DNA of 64,000 nucleotides from positions 16,964 through 80,963 of the forward strand of contig NZ_JAQITC010000012.1 in NCBI RefSeq assembly GCF_028618525.1, in the 5' to 3' direction. A program made the translations under genes and the position numbers. The DNA comes from Bartonella sp. AU55XJBT (lineage in GTDB: Bacteria > Pseudomonadota > Alphaproteobacteria > Rhizobiales > Rhizobiaceae). The notes below the pieces were generated by a model. It was not told the DNA's origin. It saw only the letters and a program-made list of their open reading frames with translations, and made no database searches. Of the stretch, positions 38,587 to 48,427 are shown piece by piece (the stretch's first letter is position 1; the number at the start of each line of letters is the position of its first letter).

Positions 38587-39900
38587 ATGAAAAAAGATCA
38601 CCCTCACCCTTTTCCATCCTCTTCAATCAAAGAACTCATAGAACTCTATGACAGAGCAGCGGCAGAGGTCTCAGGTGCCTCCCCTCTCCCTAAAGAAACG
38701 CCTTCAAAAAGCAAAAGACTATCAACGATACCGGAACAAGATGAGGGAAGACTCTCTGTTTTAGAAGAAGAAACGATTATGGAGACAAGTTCACAGACAT
38801 CTGTTAGGATAACGAATCCAACAACGCCTCTTTCAAGCACGCGCGCGACCCAAAGACCGCAAGAAGCTGAAACAATACGCACAACAGTGTCTCCACAAGC
38901 CACCCAAAGAGCAACAACACGACTCTCAGAAGAAGAAATCTCTCGATTCCTTCCCCACCATTCATTGGTTAAAACCTATCAAGAGGAAATCCAACAATTA
39001 TCGGCAAAAGCCTATGGCAACCCCAACATTTTACAAGAAAAAATGCTGGAAATTCAAAGAAACCCTCAAGCAGGAGAAGAGCTCTCATGGCGCATGGCTG
39101 CCCATCCTGAAAGTATTGCTAAACTTTCCGGTAAAAGCGTGTTGGGCTTAAAAAATCAAGCACGCAGAGACGCAGAAGAGAGTTTTTCCGCCCTCAGTCT
39201 CACCATTGAGTGTTATACAGAAGCCGTAAAAGAGGCAAGAGAGAGCCTCTCACAATCTCCAGAGCAAGAACTCAAAAACTATGAACGTCTAATGGGAAAG
39301 GCAGCCGTTGCTGAACTTCTAAAAAAACCAGATCATTCTCAAAGGGAAAAAGAAAGTCTTTCAGAAGCAGACATGTCCACTCAAATTCATCAAAATTCAA
39401 AAGTCAAAAGACACCATGCGCAAATCCAATATTGGTGCAAAGTTGTTTTTGGCCAATCAGACATTTTGCAATCACAAGTGGAAGAGCTTTTCCAAAACCC
39501 CGAAACAATAGAGCAGCTTGCTCAGCAACTGGCTGGAAATCCCAAGTCTATTCACAAGTACGCCGGTCGCAACTTTGCGGGCTTAAAAAATAAAGCGCGC
39601 ATCCATGCTGAAGCGGGTCTTTCTCACCTCATTGATGCTACTGACAATTATGCAATGGCTGTCGCACAGGTAAGAGAGAGCCTTTTACAAACTCAGCAGA
39701 CGCAACAAGAACGCCATGAAGCATCTGAGCAAACACAAAGCTTGCAGCAGCAACAAAACGTTTCACAGTCTGCTCAAAATCCTGAACTTTCAGCAGCCAC
39801 ACATGAAAGAGCAACGACCTCTACTCAGCAAAGAGAAAGAGAAACGGATTTGCGTCCTCGCAAAACTACCGCCCCAAAAGCGATGGCTTTTGCCAGCTAA
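38587..39900 (+). CDS. Bep effector with two BID domains
   Basis: The 437-residue protein has no Fic domain and no Tyr-motif array. A polar Ser/Thr/Glu-rich N-terminus of about 115 residues is followed by BID 1 (about 120-220, SIAKLSGKSVLGLKNQARRDA) and BID 2 (about 265-365, SIHKYAGRNFAGLKNKARIHA). The Gln/Arg-rich tail ends AMAFAS. Multi-BID effectors such as BepE, BepF and BepG act on host Rho GTPases and endocytosis, and the last BID with the tail serves for secretion. Its exact orthologue cannot be fixed by reading, so no symbol is given. Confidence 0.8.
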   Translation: MKKDHPHPFPSSSIKELIELYDRAAAEVSGASPLPKETPSKSKRLSTIPEQDEGRLSVLEEETIMETSSQTSVRITNPTTPLSSTRATQRPQEAETIRTTVSPQATQRATTRLSEEEISRFLPHHSLVKTYQEEIQQLSAKAYGNPNILQEKMLEIQRNPQAGEELSWRMAAHPESIAKLSGKSVLGLKNQARRDAEESFSALSLTIECYTEAVKEARESLSQSPEQELKNYERLMGKAAVAELLKKPDHSQREKESLSEADMSTQIHQNSKVKRHHAQIQYWCKVVFGQSDILQSQVEELFQNPETIEQLAQQLAGNPKSIHKYAGRNFAGLKNKARIHAEAGLSHLIDATDNYAMAVAQVRESLLQTQQTQQERHEASEQTQSLQQQQNVSQSAQNPELSAATHERATTSTQQRERETDLRPRKTTAPKAMAFAS

Positions 39901-39931
39901 ACAGACATAAGTTTTCGCGTTGAATCCAACA

Positions 39932-39970
39932 TCTTGGCGCAACACAAGAGAAAGGTGATTTGCGCCAAGA
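39932..39970 (+). terminator. conserved bep intergenic hairpin, copy 3
   Basis: TCTTGGCGCAA (39932-39942) pairs with TTGCGCCAAGA (39960-39970), about 30 nt after the stop of the two-BID effector. Confidence 0.65.
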
Positions 39971-40208
39971 AAGAGAGAGCGTTGAAACAAAGTTCATTAC
40001 CCCCACCATTTAATCTAAGCTATTGATAAAAAAGTCTTTAAAGGGTGGTCATAATCTGCATCAAGAGAGTAAAATCGTGTGAGACCGCTCAAGTTTCATA
40101 CCCTCTCTCATAAAGCCCAAGTGAAAAAGCATAAAACAGAATAAACACCAACACAGTTTGTAAAATAGTCCTTAAAAACAATATTGGAAGAGCTTGAAAG
40201 GAGCATGC

Positions 40209-42170
40209 ATGAAAAAAAAACACCCCTCCCCTTTTATCCGCGAAATGATGGAAAAATTTCAACAACAGGCTGAACAATCCCCCACCAGAACATCTTCTCC
40301 CCAAGTTTCTCAAAGCGCACAAAACCCATCTGGTCAAAAACGCCCAGAGAACTTACCTCCCTCCCCCAAGATTGCGCCACCGCCTCCCCCACGCGTAAGA
40401 GAAAAAACACTAAGCGACGTAAAAATCCAAAAGCCTGAAACCCAAGAGACGCCTCCTCTACAGGCAAAAGTGGCGCCACCAAAACCCCCACGTGCAAAAG
40501 AGAGGCAACAACACAGCCCACAAGTTGAATCTTCGCCCTCCCAGCAAAAAAAAGTGGCCCCACCCCCTCCTCCACGCAGGAGAGAAAAAACGCCAACCGA
40601 CATAAAAATCCAAAAGCCTGAAACCCTCGAGCGCCCCTCCTCGCCCACAAAAACCGCGCCACAAAGACCACCGCGTGCAAAAGATAGACAAGACAGCCCA
40701 CAAGTTCAAGCCTCTCCCTCCCAGAAAAAAAGAATGGCCCCACCCCCTCCCCCACGCGGAAGAGATAAAACACTAAGCGACGCAAAAATCCAAAAGCCTG
40801 AAACCCTCGAGCGCCCCTCCTCGCCCACAAAAACCGCGCCACAAAGACCACCGCGTGCAAAAGATAGAATCCAGCACAAACCAACCGTTCAAAAGGAAGA
40901 AAATCCCTATGCAACACCTGCTCCGCAAATACCCCCACGCATGAGAGATAGAGTGCAAAACGGTGCAAAAATCCAAAATCCTGAAACCCTCGCCCCAAGT
41001 GTTAAACCCAAAACACCACAGCACAGGACAGTCAGGCAGCAAAGCAGTTCATCCTCACAAGACAGTGGAACCTATGCAGTCCCTCGTTCAAGAAAATCGC
41101 ATCATAGGAGAGACAGACAAAAAAGCGATGCTGTCGTCCAAAAAACGGCCACTTCACACGCAGCAAGTGAACAATCAAAACGGTCTCAAGAACAAAAAGC
41201 CTCTCTTAATACAATGGAAAGAGAGCTCTTGCTCGTAGCATATCAAGAAGAAATACGATTTTTGTGCAAAAAGGTGTATGGTGACCGGCTTATTTTAAAC
41301 GAAAGAATAGAAGGAATCAAAGAAAACCCCGCTATCGGAGAACAACTCTTATGGGATGTTAAAGAAAACCCTCAGTCTATTTCTAAGCTTGCGGGTCGAA
41401 AAGTTCTTGGCATAAAAAATCATGCGCGCAAACAAGCTGAAGATACGCTTCCTAATCTGTGTGAAGCCATTAGCGGTTATGTGTATACTGCAAAATATAC
41501 AAAAAGTGAGAATATTTCACAAATACTTCACACAGAACAACAACAGCATCAACACGCGCAACAGGAAGAAGCAATCAATTCACACACACAAAATCCGCTC
41601 ACTTCAGAAAAGAAAATTCAGCCTCTGTCAAATCAGGAAATTGCCCGCAGAGTTCAACAAGATCCATCGGTTCAATATGGTCAAAGAGAAGTCCAATATT
41701 GGTGCAAAATTGTTTATAATGATCCATTTATTTTGCAATATAGAATGGAAGATATGCACAAAATTCCAAGGATGGGAGAAGAGCTTGTCTTTCAAATTGA
41801 AAAGGATCCGACCTCTTTTGCTCCCCTTGCTGGTAGAAAGGCCCTTGGTATAAAAAACGGCGCGCGCAAAGCCGCTGAAGAAAATCTTTCTACCCTTTGT
41901 ACCGCCATTAAGGATTATGCTGAGACGATAATCCAATTAAGAGAAGCCATTGTGCAAAACCATCAGACAGAACAACAACAACGCCATCAACCGCAGAGCG
42001 ATCTCGATAAAAAATTGCAAAAGCAACAAAGCTTATCAGAGCCACCGCAGCTGCCTGAGCGCTCCACAACAAAGCGACGTCAAGAGGTTACTGAAACATC
42101 GAGACAAGAAGAGCACCCCCCTATTCGACCACGCAGAGGCGAAACATCAAAAGCAATGGCTATGTCGTAA
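40209..42170 (+). CDS. Bep effector with proline-rich repeats and two BID domains
   Basis: The 653-residue protein has an N-terminal half (residues about 45-230) of tandem Pro-rich repeats. Each contains APPPPPR or APQRPPRAKDR, and IQKPETLE; these look like SH3/WW or profilin ligands. Tyr motifs NPYATP and GTYAVPR follow. BID 1 is near 340-440 (SISKLAGRKVLGIKNHARKQA) and BID 2 near 485-590 (SFAPLAGRKALGIKNGARKAA). The tail is Arg-rich and ends AMAMS. The ATG at 40209 has GAAAGGAGC upstream. One repeat unit is nearly identical at DNA level at 40610-40680 and 40790-40860, so copy number may vary. Confidence 0.8.
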   Translation: MKKKHPSPFIREMMEKFQQQAEQSPTRTSSPQVSQSAQNPSGQKRPENLPPSPKIAPPPPPRVREKTLSDVKIQKPETQETPPLQAKVAPPKPPRAKERQQHSPQVESSPSQQKKVAPPPPPRRREKTPTDIKIQKPETLERPSSPTKTAPQRPPRAKDRQDSPQVQASPSQKKRMAPPPPPRGRDKTLSDAKIQKPETLERPSSPTKTAPQRPPRAKDRIQHKPTVQKEENPYATPAPQIPPRMRDRVQNGAKIQNPETLAPSVKPKTPQHRTVRQQSSSSSQDSGTYAVPRSRKSHHRRDRQKSDAVVQKTATSHAASEQSKRSQEQKASLNTMERELLLVAYQEEIRFLCKKVYGDRLILNERIEGIKENPAIGEQLLWDVKENPQSISKLAGRKVLGIKNHARKQAEDTLPNLCEAISGYVYTAKYTKSENISQILHTEQQQHQHAQQEEAINSHTQNPLTSEKKIQPLSNQEIARRVQQDPSVQYGQREVQYWCKIVYNDPFILQYRMEDMHKIPRMGEELVFQIEKDPTSFAPLAGRKALGIKNGARKAAEENLSTLCTAIKDYAETIIQLREAIVQNHQTEQQQRHQPQSDLDKKLQKQQSLSEPPQLPERSTTKRRQEVTETSRQEEHPPIRPRRGETSKAMAMS

Positions 42171-42204
42171 CAGTCTCATCACCATTGGCTTTTCACAGAA
42201 AACT

Positions 42205-42236
42205 TTGGTGCAATTATTTTGCCAAGTTTGCACCAA
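42205..42236 (+). terminator. conserved bep intergenic hairpin, variant copy
   Basis: TTGGTGCAA (42205-42213) pairs with TTGCACCAA (42228-42236). Compared with the other copies one C-G pair is replaced by T-A on both arms, a compensatory change. Confidence 0.6.
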
Positions 42237-42511
42237 GGGTGGCGTATAACCTACAGAAAAATTTGAATAAACTCTCCTATGACAAAACGCATTGATAAAA
42301 TTGCACGATAACATTTCATAAAAATGACCACCCCTGACGGAGTGCCATCATCAACTTGATTACATGCGAAGAGAGTCAAATTTTTCCCATCATTCAAATC
42401 GGTACTCTTCTTTGAAGAATGAGAAAACGCTTATAAAAATAACATAAGACAAAAAATGTAAAAAAGAAGCTTTTTAAAAAATAAATATTAAAAACTTGAA
42501 AGGAAATATGC

Positions 42512-44878
42512 ATGAAAGACAACACAGAACAGGGTGCCACCTCCCAACAGGAAGAATTGCAAGAACAACACCCTGCAATGAATGCAGCCGTTTTAAAACA
42601 AATCAATGAAGAAGCGCAAAATTTCTTTTATCCCAATAGCAAAGTGCTTAAAAATAAATACCGCATTAAAGATAAAGAAATATTGAAAGAACGCTGTTGT
42701 GATGATGTAAAAAAAGAAATAATCAAACTGCGCCAAGAGCCCCCACCAGAGCAATTTGATACCGCCTATCTCAAATATCTTCATCACCGCCTCTTTTCTC
42801 GTGCATTTGAATGGGCTGGCCAAACCCGCCAAGCACCTTTTACCTTTGAAGATAGCACTGTTGCTTCTATGCCCATTTTGAAGCGAAAAGAATTTACAAA
42901 ACCTTTTGCGATTGGCAGAAAAATACAAGAGGGACTAGAAAAGTTAGATAAAACACTTGCTGAAAAAAAGAATTTACAAGGCTTATCCCGCGAAGAATTT
43001 GTTGAACATGCTGCTGAAATAATGATCGATTTACACCACTTGCATCCTTTCAGAGAGGGCAATAGGCGTACAAAGAGACTGTTTGTTGAAAAACTCGCTC
43101 AAGCAGCAGGACATGAGCTCGACTTTTCTGTTGTGAGCAAAAAGCGCAAAGACTTTGTCCGCGCAGCCGCCATGGAACGTGGCGATCCAGAACCCATGAA
43201 GCATCTGCTTGAGGATATCTCTAATCCAGAAAAATTGCTCATTTTACAAGAATTCACCAACTCTATGAGAAAGCTTGGAATGGGTGAAAGAAATTATTAT
43301 CTCGCTGTCGTCGCAAAAGAAGGAGAAACCTATCATGGTACCTATAGAGGCTGTGGAGCCAATGGTTTCATGATGGATGCTCAAGGGACTCTTATCTTGG
43401 GAAATAAAAAAGATCTCACACCAGAACAAATACAAACATTAACAAGTGGTGAAACCTTCTCCTTTACAGCATCAAAAGCTCAAAGCCCGCAAAAAACCCA
43501 GCAAAAAACCCAGCCCAACACATTGCTTTCAGAAGAAAAAAGAGCCTCTCACACACACGATGAAATAACTGAAAAAAATCGAGACACCCCATCCATTCCA
43601 ACCAAGAGGAGAGAAAACGCGCATTTTGCCTTATGGGTTGCCCCTCATGCTTTACAGAACAACGTTGAAATTATATCCCAAAGTCTGCAAGAAAAAGAAC
43701 AAAGGGCTCAATCTGCTTCCTCTATGAGTCAAACACAAAAAGATTTCCAAGAAACCATTTTACAGACCAACAAGACAGCGACAAATGATCAAGTATCTGT
43801 CCAAATGACAAAGGAAACAGGCTCTGATCATCAAGAAAGAGCCAAACAACGCCCCCAAAAAGTAATGGCATACTGGGACACAGGGACAAAAACGAAAGAA
43901 GAGCGCACACCCGAGCCAATGCAAACATTAAACATGGGTGACGCCCTCTCCTTTACAGCACCAAGCGCTCAACACCAGCAAGAAGTGCTGATCCCCGCCA
44001 AGAAAATAGCTCCCCTTACCAGCAACGAAATGGCCACAAGGATAAAAAACAACACATCACTTCAAGCAAGAAGAACAGAAATCGAGACTTTGTGCCAAAT
44101 CATTTATGGCAATCGACATATTTTACAGGAAAGAATTGAAAGGATTCATGAAAATCAAAGGGAAGGAGAACAGCTTACCGATCAAATTGCCACATCTCCT
44201 CAATCGATTGCTCAGTTGTCTGGAAGCAATAGATTTGGCATAAAAAATAACGCCCGCACCAAAGCTGAAGCCAATATTTTTCCCCTCTGTAGAGCCATTG
44301 AGTGTTATATCGATATTTTTAAACAAGCAGAAAGAGACATTCTCCATGACCATCACGCCAAACAAAGACGCAGTGAACAGTCGGTCGCAATGCCTAAGGT
44401 TTGGATGCAAAATCTGCTTTCCTTGCCAAAAGAACAGCAGCAAGCAACATTATCAAACTCTCCTCAATTAAGGGCGGAAATAAAGAATTATATCAAAAAA
44501 ATCAATGAACGCTTATCCTCAAGCGAGCATGAAGCGATAAAAGAAAATAATCCCGAAAAGCTTGCGAAAAGTCTTGGCACATCAGCCATCAAAGCAAAAG
44601 AGATTCTGGCAATCGTCAAGCAAACAAAAGAGATAGAACATAACATACACTCCATGGATTTTTATGACCACCCATTGAATGAGCGCTCAGCGCCAAACCA
44701 GCATCAATCTCTCCCGCATCAAGGGCTCAAGAAAAACACTGAAAAAACAAGGTCGAACTCGCTTGATAAAGAAGCAAATAAAACACAAAAAATAACGGAA
44801 AGTATCCATCAAAACCTCAAGAGACAAGAAAATATTTCCTCTCACAAGATGCAGCACGCAAAAGCCATGACTTTCTAA
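42512..44878 (+). CDS. Fic-BID effector with altered FIC motif and central insertion
   Basis: The 788-residue protein is the longest Bep here. The Fic domain (residues about 25-235) has motif HPFREGNRRTKR at 178-189: the Gly of GNGR is Arg, while His, Glu and the Arg residues remain. An OB-like part follows (about 255-325, EGETYHGTYRG), then a low-complexity insert of about 150 residues. A second copy of the OB end (MGDALSFTAPSAQ) comes next, and a BID domain (about 505-615, SIAQLSGSNRFGIKNNARTKA). The tail ends AKAMTF. It is a BepI/BepB-like type by architecture; I give no symbol. The altered motif makes AMP transfer doubtful. Confidence 0.82.
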   Translation: MKDNTEQGATSQQEELQEQHPAMNAAVLKQINEEAQNFFYPNSKVLKNKYRIKDKEILKERCCDDVKKEIIKLRQEPPPEQFDTAYLKYLHHRLFSRAFEWAGQTRQAPFTFEDSTVASMPILKRKEFTKPFAIGRKIQEGLEKLDKTLAEKKNLQGLSREEFVEHAAEIMIDLHHLHPFREGNRRTKRLFVEKLAQAAGHELDFSVVSKKRKDFVRAAAMERGDPEPMKHLLEDISNPEKLLILQEFTNSMRKLGMGERNYYLAVVAKEGETYHGTYRGCGANGFMMDAQGTLILGNKKDLTPEQIQTLTSGETFSFTASKAQSPQKTQQKTQPNTLLSEEKRASHTHDEITEKNRDTPSIPTKRRENAHFALWVAPHALQNNVEIISQSLQEKEQRAQSASSMSQTQKDFQETILQTNKTATNDQVSVQMTKETGSDHQERAKQRPQKVMAYWDTGTKTKEERTPEPMQTLNMGDALSFTAPSAQHQQEVLIPAKKIAPLTSNEMATRIKNNTSLQARRTEIETLCQIIYGNRHILQERIERIHENQREGEQLTDQIATSPQSIAQLSGSNRFGIKNNARTKAEANIFPLCRAIECYIDIFKQAERDILHDHHAKQRRSEQSVAMPKVWMQNLLSLPKEQQQATLSNSPQLRAEIKNYIKKINERLSSSEHEAIKENNPEKLAKSLGTSAIKAKEILAIVKQTKEIEHNIHSMDFYDHPLNERSAPNQHQSLPHQGLKKNTEKTRSNSLDKEANKTQKITESIHQNLKRQENISSHKMQHAKAMTF

Positions 44879-45662
44879 AAATTCATATAAGCTTTCATTT
44901 TTTTGCCCTCTCTGGTAAAAAAGATCGCCTTCCCCCTCTGTCTTCATCGGCAAATCAATCGTGCGTCAACAAGATTTGAAAAACATATAAGGAGAAACTT
45001 TATTGATTTGCTCAGATTTTATCGCCATCCATGATGCCAAAAATTTAAATAGGCAAGATGCTGTTGAAAGATTACGTCTTGTCATCCTCTGTTGATGGAA
45101 TCTCTGAAACCGGAATTCCGGCTCATTTGGGGAGAGCATAAAACCGTAAAAGTGAAAAAACTATCACACGCTTTGCCTTAACCTTTTAGCTCAGCCTGAC
45201 AAGCTTTTAAAAGCATTAAAAGCCCTCTGTCTTTTAAAACATGAAAATTGCGCATTGCTTCACACTTTTATTTGCGTTCTTTTTTATTTGCGTTCTTTAA
45301 AATAGGGATCACATCCCTCACGTAAAACACAATGCCATTGGATTGCAGGCTTCATAAACATTACTCCCCTAAAGAGAAATGATCATTCTATATCTCAGAA
45401 CTTTTATGACATCACTTCCATATTCCAATTTGAAAAAGAAATTTTAATGATTTTATGGCAACAATAAAAATTGTAAGGCAACAATAAAACAAGGAGCATG
45501 TTAAAAGTCTTCACGCAACCATTGTTGACAGAAAGACAAACACCGTCGTAAAACGCTATACAAATATATTCTTGTATGGGTATACAGATCAGATTTTCAC
45601 GATTTAAAACGGCTTATTTCTCCTGTCACCGCTTCTTTTTTACCACAAACCCGATATATCTT
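44879..45662. other. non-coding gap at the right end of the bep island
   Basis: About 780 nt without a supported gene. A short palindrome CCGGAATTCCGG near 45111-45122 recalls the palindrome of the Brt RNAs, but the surrounding arms are missing. This gap is the boundary between the effector island and housekeeping genes. Confidence 0.45.
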
Positions 45663-47234
45663 ATGACATTAATTAAAAAAATTGCAACAGTTGCTTCCGG
45701 AACTCTCATGAGCCGTATTTTTGGCTTCGTCCGTGAAATGCTTATGGCAGCAGCCTTAGGGACTGGTCCTGTTTCTGATGCCTTTAATGCTGCTTTTCGT
45801 TTTCCCAACACATTTCGCCGTTTTTTTGCTGAAGGCGCCTTTAATGCCGCTTTCATTCCTCTTTTTTCAAAAAAGATCACAGAAGATGGTCAAGAATCTG
45901 CCTGCAAATTTGCAGAAGAAGTCTTTGGCGTTCTCTTTTCTCTTCTTTTACTGTTAACGATTGCGATGGAACTCAGTATGCCTTTTTTGGTACGAACCAT
46001 TATTGCACCAGGTTTTAGTGAAGATGCAACAAAGTTTAACGCCACAATTCACTTTACTGCGATCATGTTTCCCTATTTAACCTGCATGTCGCTGGCCGCG
46101 ATGATGGGGGGTATGCTCAATGCTCTGCGCCGCTATTTTATTGCCGCCGTTGCCCCCCTCTTTTTAAATATCATTCTGATTGGTGTATTGGCCTATGCTT
46201 GGATCTATCAACTTGATGCTTGGCATATCGGCTTAAATCTCTCTTGGGGTGTGTTGGCCGCAGGGCTACTTCAACTGGCCTTAATTGCTGTTGCTTTACG
46301 ACAAAGCGGCATGAAAATTTTCTTCCGTCGTCCCCATTTAACCCCTAATGTTCGCAAGCTATTAACCTTAGCGTTCCCGGCAGCCATCACGGGTGGTATC
46401 ACGCAAATTAATTTGCTCATCAATACCAACATTGCGTCTTGTCAATCAGGGGCTGTCTCTTCTTTGATGTATGCTGATCGCCTTTATCAATTGCCTCTAG
46501 GCGTGATTGCCATTGCCGTTGCAACCGTTCTTTTGCCAGAATTAACCCGCGCTTTACGGAGCAAAAAGCATGAAGAAACCCACCATTTGCAAAACCGCTC
46601 TATTGAATTAACGCTATTGTTAACACTCCCAGCATCCATCGCTTTTTTGCTGCTGTCCTCCCCCATTGTGAGTTTACTCTTTGAGCGTGGACAGTTTACT
46701 GATCACTCAACACAACATGTCGCACAATTATTGGAACTTTATGGACTAGGACTTCCAGCTTTTGTTCTCATCAAGGTCTTTATTCCTAATTTCTTTGCCC
46801 ATGAAGATACCAAAACACCGATGATTTTTACGGGCATTTGTGTTTTCATCAATATCAGCCTCGCTTTAACATTATTTCCTTCTTTTTCAGCACGCGGCAT
46901 TGTTATTGCGGAAATTACTTCTGGATGGGTTAATACACTACTGCTTTGGGGAGTCCTTATCAAACGGGGGTATTGGAAATACGACGCCCAACTGATCAAG
47001 CGAATATTATGCCTCATGATCGCTTCCCTTTTGAGTGCACTCGCCCTCTATTACGGATTAAATGTGTTTGGATTTTTATCTTTTCCTTTATCCTCAAAAG
47101 CCTCCTTTTTCTTGCGCACCAGCACCTTAGCAGGGATCATGCTTAGCATATTCTTGCTCTATTTTATGGCCTATTTTTTATCCAACCCCCGTTCCTTTTT
47201 TCACACGCTTAAAAATTTGAAAAAACGTCTATAA
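45663..47234 (+). CDS. murJ: lipid II flippase MurJ
   Basis: The 523-residue protein has about fourteen membrane helices and the MurJ/MviN signature near the start (MSRIFGFVREMLMAAALG, FNAAFRFPNTFRRFFAEGAF). It flips the peptidoglycan precursor lipid II across the inner membrane. I choose the ATG at 45663 (MTLIKKIATVASG), which fits the family start; the open frame back to 45576 adds residues unlike MurJ. trpS follows after about 60 nt, an arrangement common in Rhizobiales. Confidence 0.95.
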   Translation: MTLIKKIATVASGTLMSRIFGFVREMLMAAALGTGPVSDAFNAAFRFPNTFRRFFAEGAFNAAFIPLFSKKITEDGQESACKFAEEVFGVLFSLLLLLTIAMELSMPFLVRTIIAPGFSEDATKFNATIHFTAIMFPYLTCMSLAAMMGGMLNALRRYFIAAVAPLFLNIILIGVLAYAWIYQLDAWHIGLNLSWGVLAAGLLQLALIAVALRQSGMKIFFRRPHLTPNVRKLLTLAFPAAITGGITQINLLINTNIASCQSGAVSSLMYADRLYQLPLGVIAIAVATVLLPELTRALRSKKHEETHHLQNRSIELTLLLTLPASIAFLLLSSPIVSLLFERGQFTDHSTQHVAQLLELYGLGLPAFVLIKVFIPNFFAHEDTKTPMIFTGICVFINISLALTLFPSFSARGIVIAEITSGWVNTLLLWGVLIKRGYWKYDAQLIKRILCLMIASLLSALALYYGLNVFGFLSFPLSSKASFFLRTSTLAGIMLSIFLLYFMAYFLSNPRSFFHTLKNLKKRL

Positions 47235-47293
47235 TCTCTATACTTTGTCAAAAATAATAAAACGAATAACCTTAAATGAGAAAGCGCACTCCT

Positions 47294-48364
47294 ATGGATA
47301 CCTTCACTCCCCTTGTTTTTTCCGGCGTACAACCGAGTGGTCACTTACATCTTGGCAATTATCTTGGAGCCCTTCAAAATTGGGTTGAACTACAAAACAC
47401 TTATCACTGCCTCTATTGTGTTGTGGATATGCATGCGCTCACCGTCAACCCAGATCCCCTTATTTTACGCGAATCCACCAGAACAGTGACAGCCGCCTTT
47501 CTAGCCGCCGGTGTTGATCCCCAAAAACACATTATTTTCAACCAATCACTTGTTTTTCAACATGCGGAACTCGCCTGGATTTTAAATTGTGTTGCCCGCA
47601 TTGGCTGGCTTCAACGTATGACACAATTTAAAGATAAAGCAGGAAAAGATCGCGAAAAAGCATCCCTTGGGCTTTTTGCCTATCCCACGTTGATGGCTGC
47701 CGATATTTTACTCTATCGTGCAACACATGTTCCGGTAGGGGAAGATCAAAAACAGCATGTTGAGCTCACACGCGATATTGCACAAAAATTTAACAATGAT
47801 TACGCACACCGTATTGCTGACTTAAATTTTGGCATTTCTATGCCAACGGATGAAGAAAAAAGACAAGGCTTTTTTCCCCTCCCAGAAGCGCTGATTGGAA
47901 CAACAGCCCCACGCGTTATGTCCTTGCGTGATGGAACAAAAAAAATGTCAAAATCAGATCCTTCAGATTTCTCACGGATTAATTTGACCGATGATGCAGA
48001 TCTTATTGCCCAAAAAATACGTAAAGCCAAAACAGATTCTGCGCCTCTTCCAGATTCTCTTGACACTTTAAAAGAACGACCAGAAGTGGATAACCTGCTT
48101 GGTATTTACGCCGCCTTTGCCAAAGTTAGTAAGGAAAAAGTTCTTTTAGAGTTTTCTGGTCATCAATTTTCCCATTTTAAAACAGCGCTAGCGGACCTTG
48201 CCGTCCATAAGCTTGCCCCTATAACAGGAGAATTACGTCGCCTTCACCAAGAAAGCGGTTATATTGACTCCATTTTGCATGATGGCGCAGAACGTGCTAG
48301 TATGCTTGCAGAAGAAAATATGAAAAAAATTCGTGAAATTGTTGGATTTTTGCACAATACATAA
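47294..48364 (+). CDS. trpS: tryptophanyl-tRNA synthetase
   Basis: The 356-residue class I synthetase charges tRNA-Trp. The HIGH-type motif is HLHLGNYLG near residues 18-26, and the KMSKS motif appears as KKMSKSDPS near 217-225. The ATG at 47294 ([11 protein letters not shown]) fits the family start; an in-frame ATG at 47276 would add six residues. Ordinary housekeeping gene, probably co-transcribed with murJ and the downstream stress protein. Confidence 0.95.
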   Translation: MDTFTPLVFSGVQPSGHLHLGNYLGALQNWVELQNTYHCLYCVVDMHALTVNPDPLILRESTRTVTAAFLAAGVDPQKHIIFNQSLVFQHAELAWILNCVARIGWLQRMTQFKDKAGKDREKASLGLFAYPTLMAADILLYRATHVPVGEDQKQHVELTRDIAQKFNNDYAHRIADLNFGISMPTDEEKRQGFFPLPEALIGTTAPRVMSLRDGTKKMSKSDPSDFSRINLTDDADLIAQKIRKAKTDSAPLPDSLDTLKERPEVDNLLGIYAAFAKVSKEKVLLEFSGHQFSHFKTALADLAVHKLAPITGELRRLHQESGYIDSILHDGAERASMLAEENMKKIREIVGFLHNT

Positions 48365-48427
48365 AAACAATACCCCTAAAAACTGTAGAGAGCAAAAAAA
48401 GTCATTTGTACAAAATAGAGAAAGTGC

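Noticed and set aside
40234..40998. 254-codon minus-strand open frame opposite the proline-rich Bep.
   Set aside because: It arises from the complement of Pro/Arg-rich codons (Gly/Phe/Leu-rich translation) and has no domain or start signal.
45105..45125. Palindrome CCGGAATTCCGG, considered as a fourth Brt RNA.
   Set aside because: The surrounding complementary arms and an XRE gene are missing; only the short palindrome matches.
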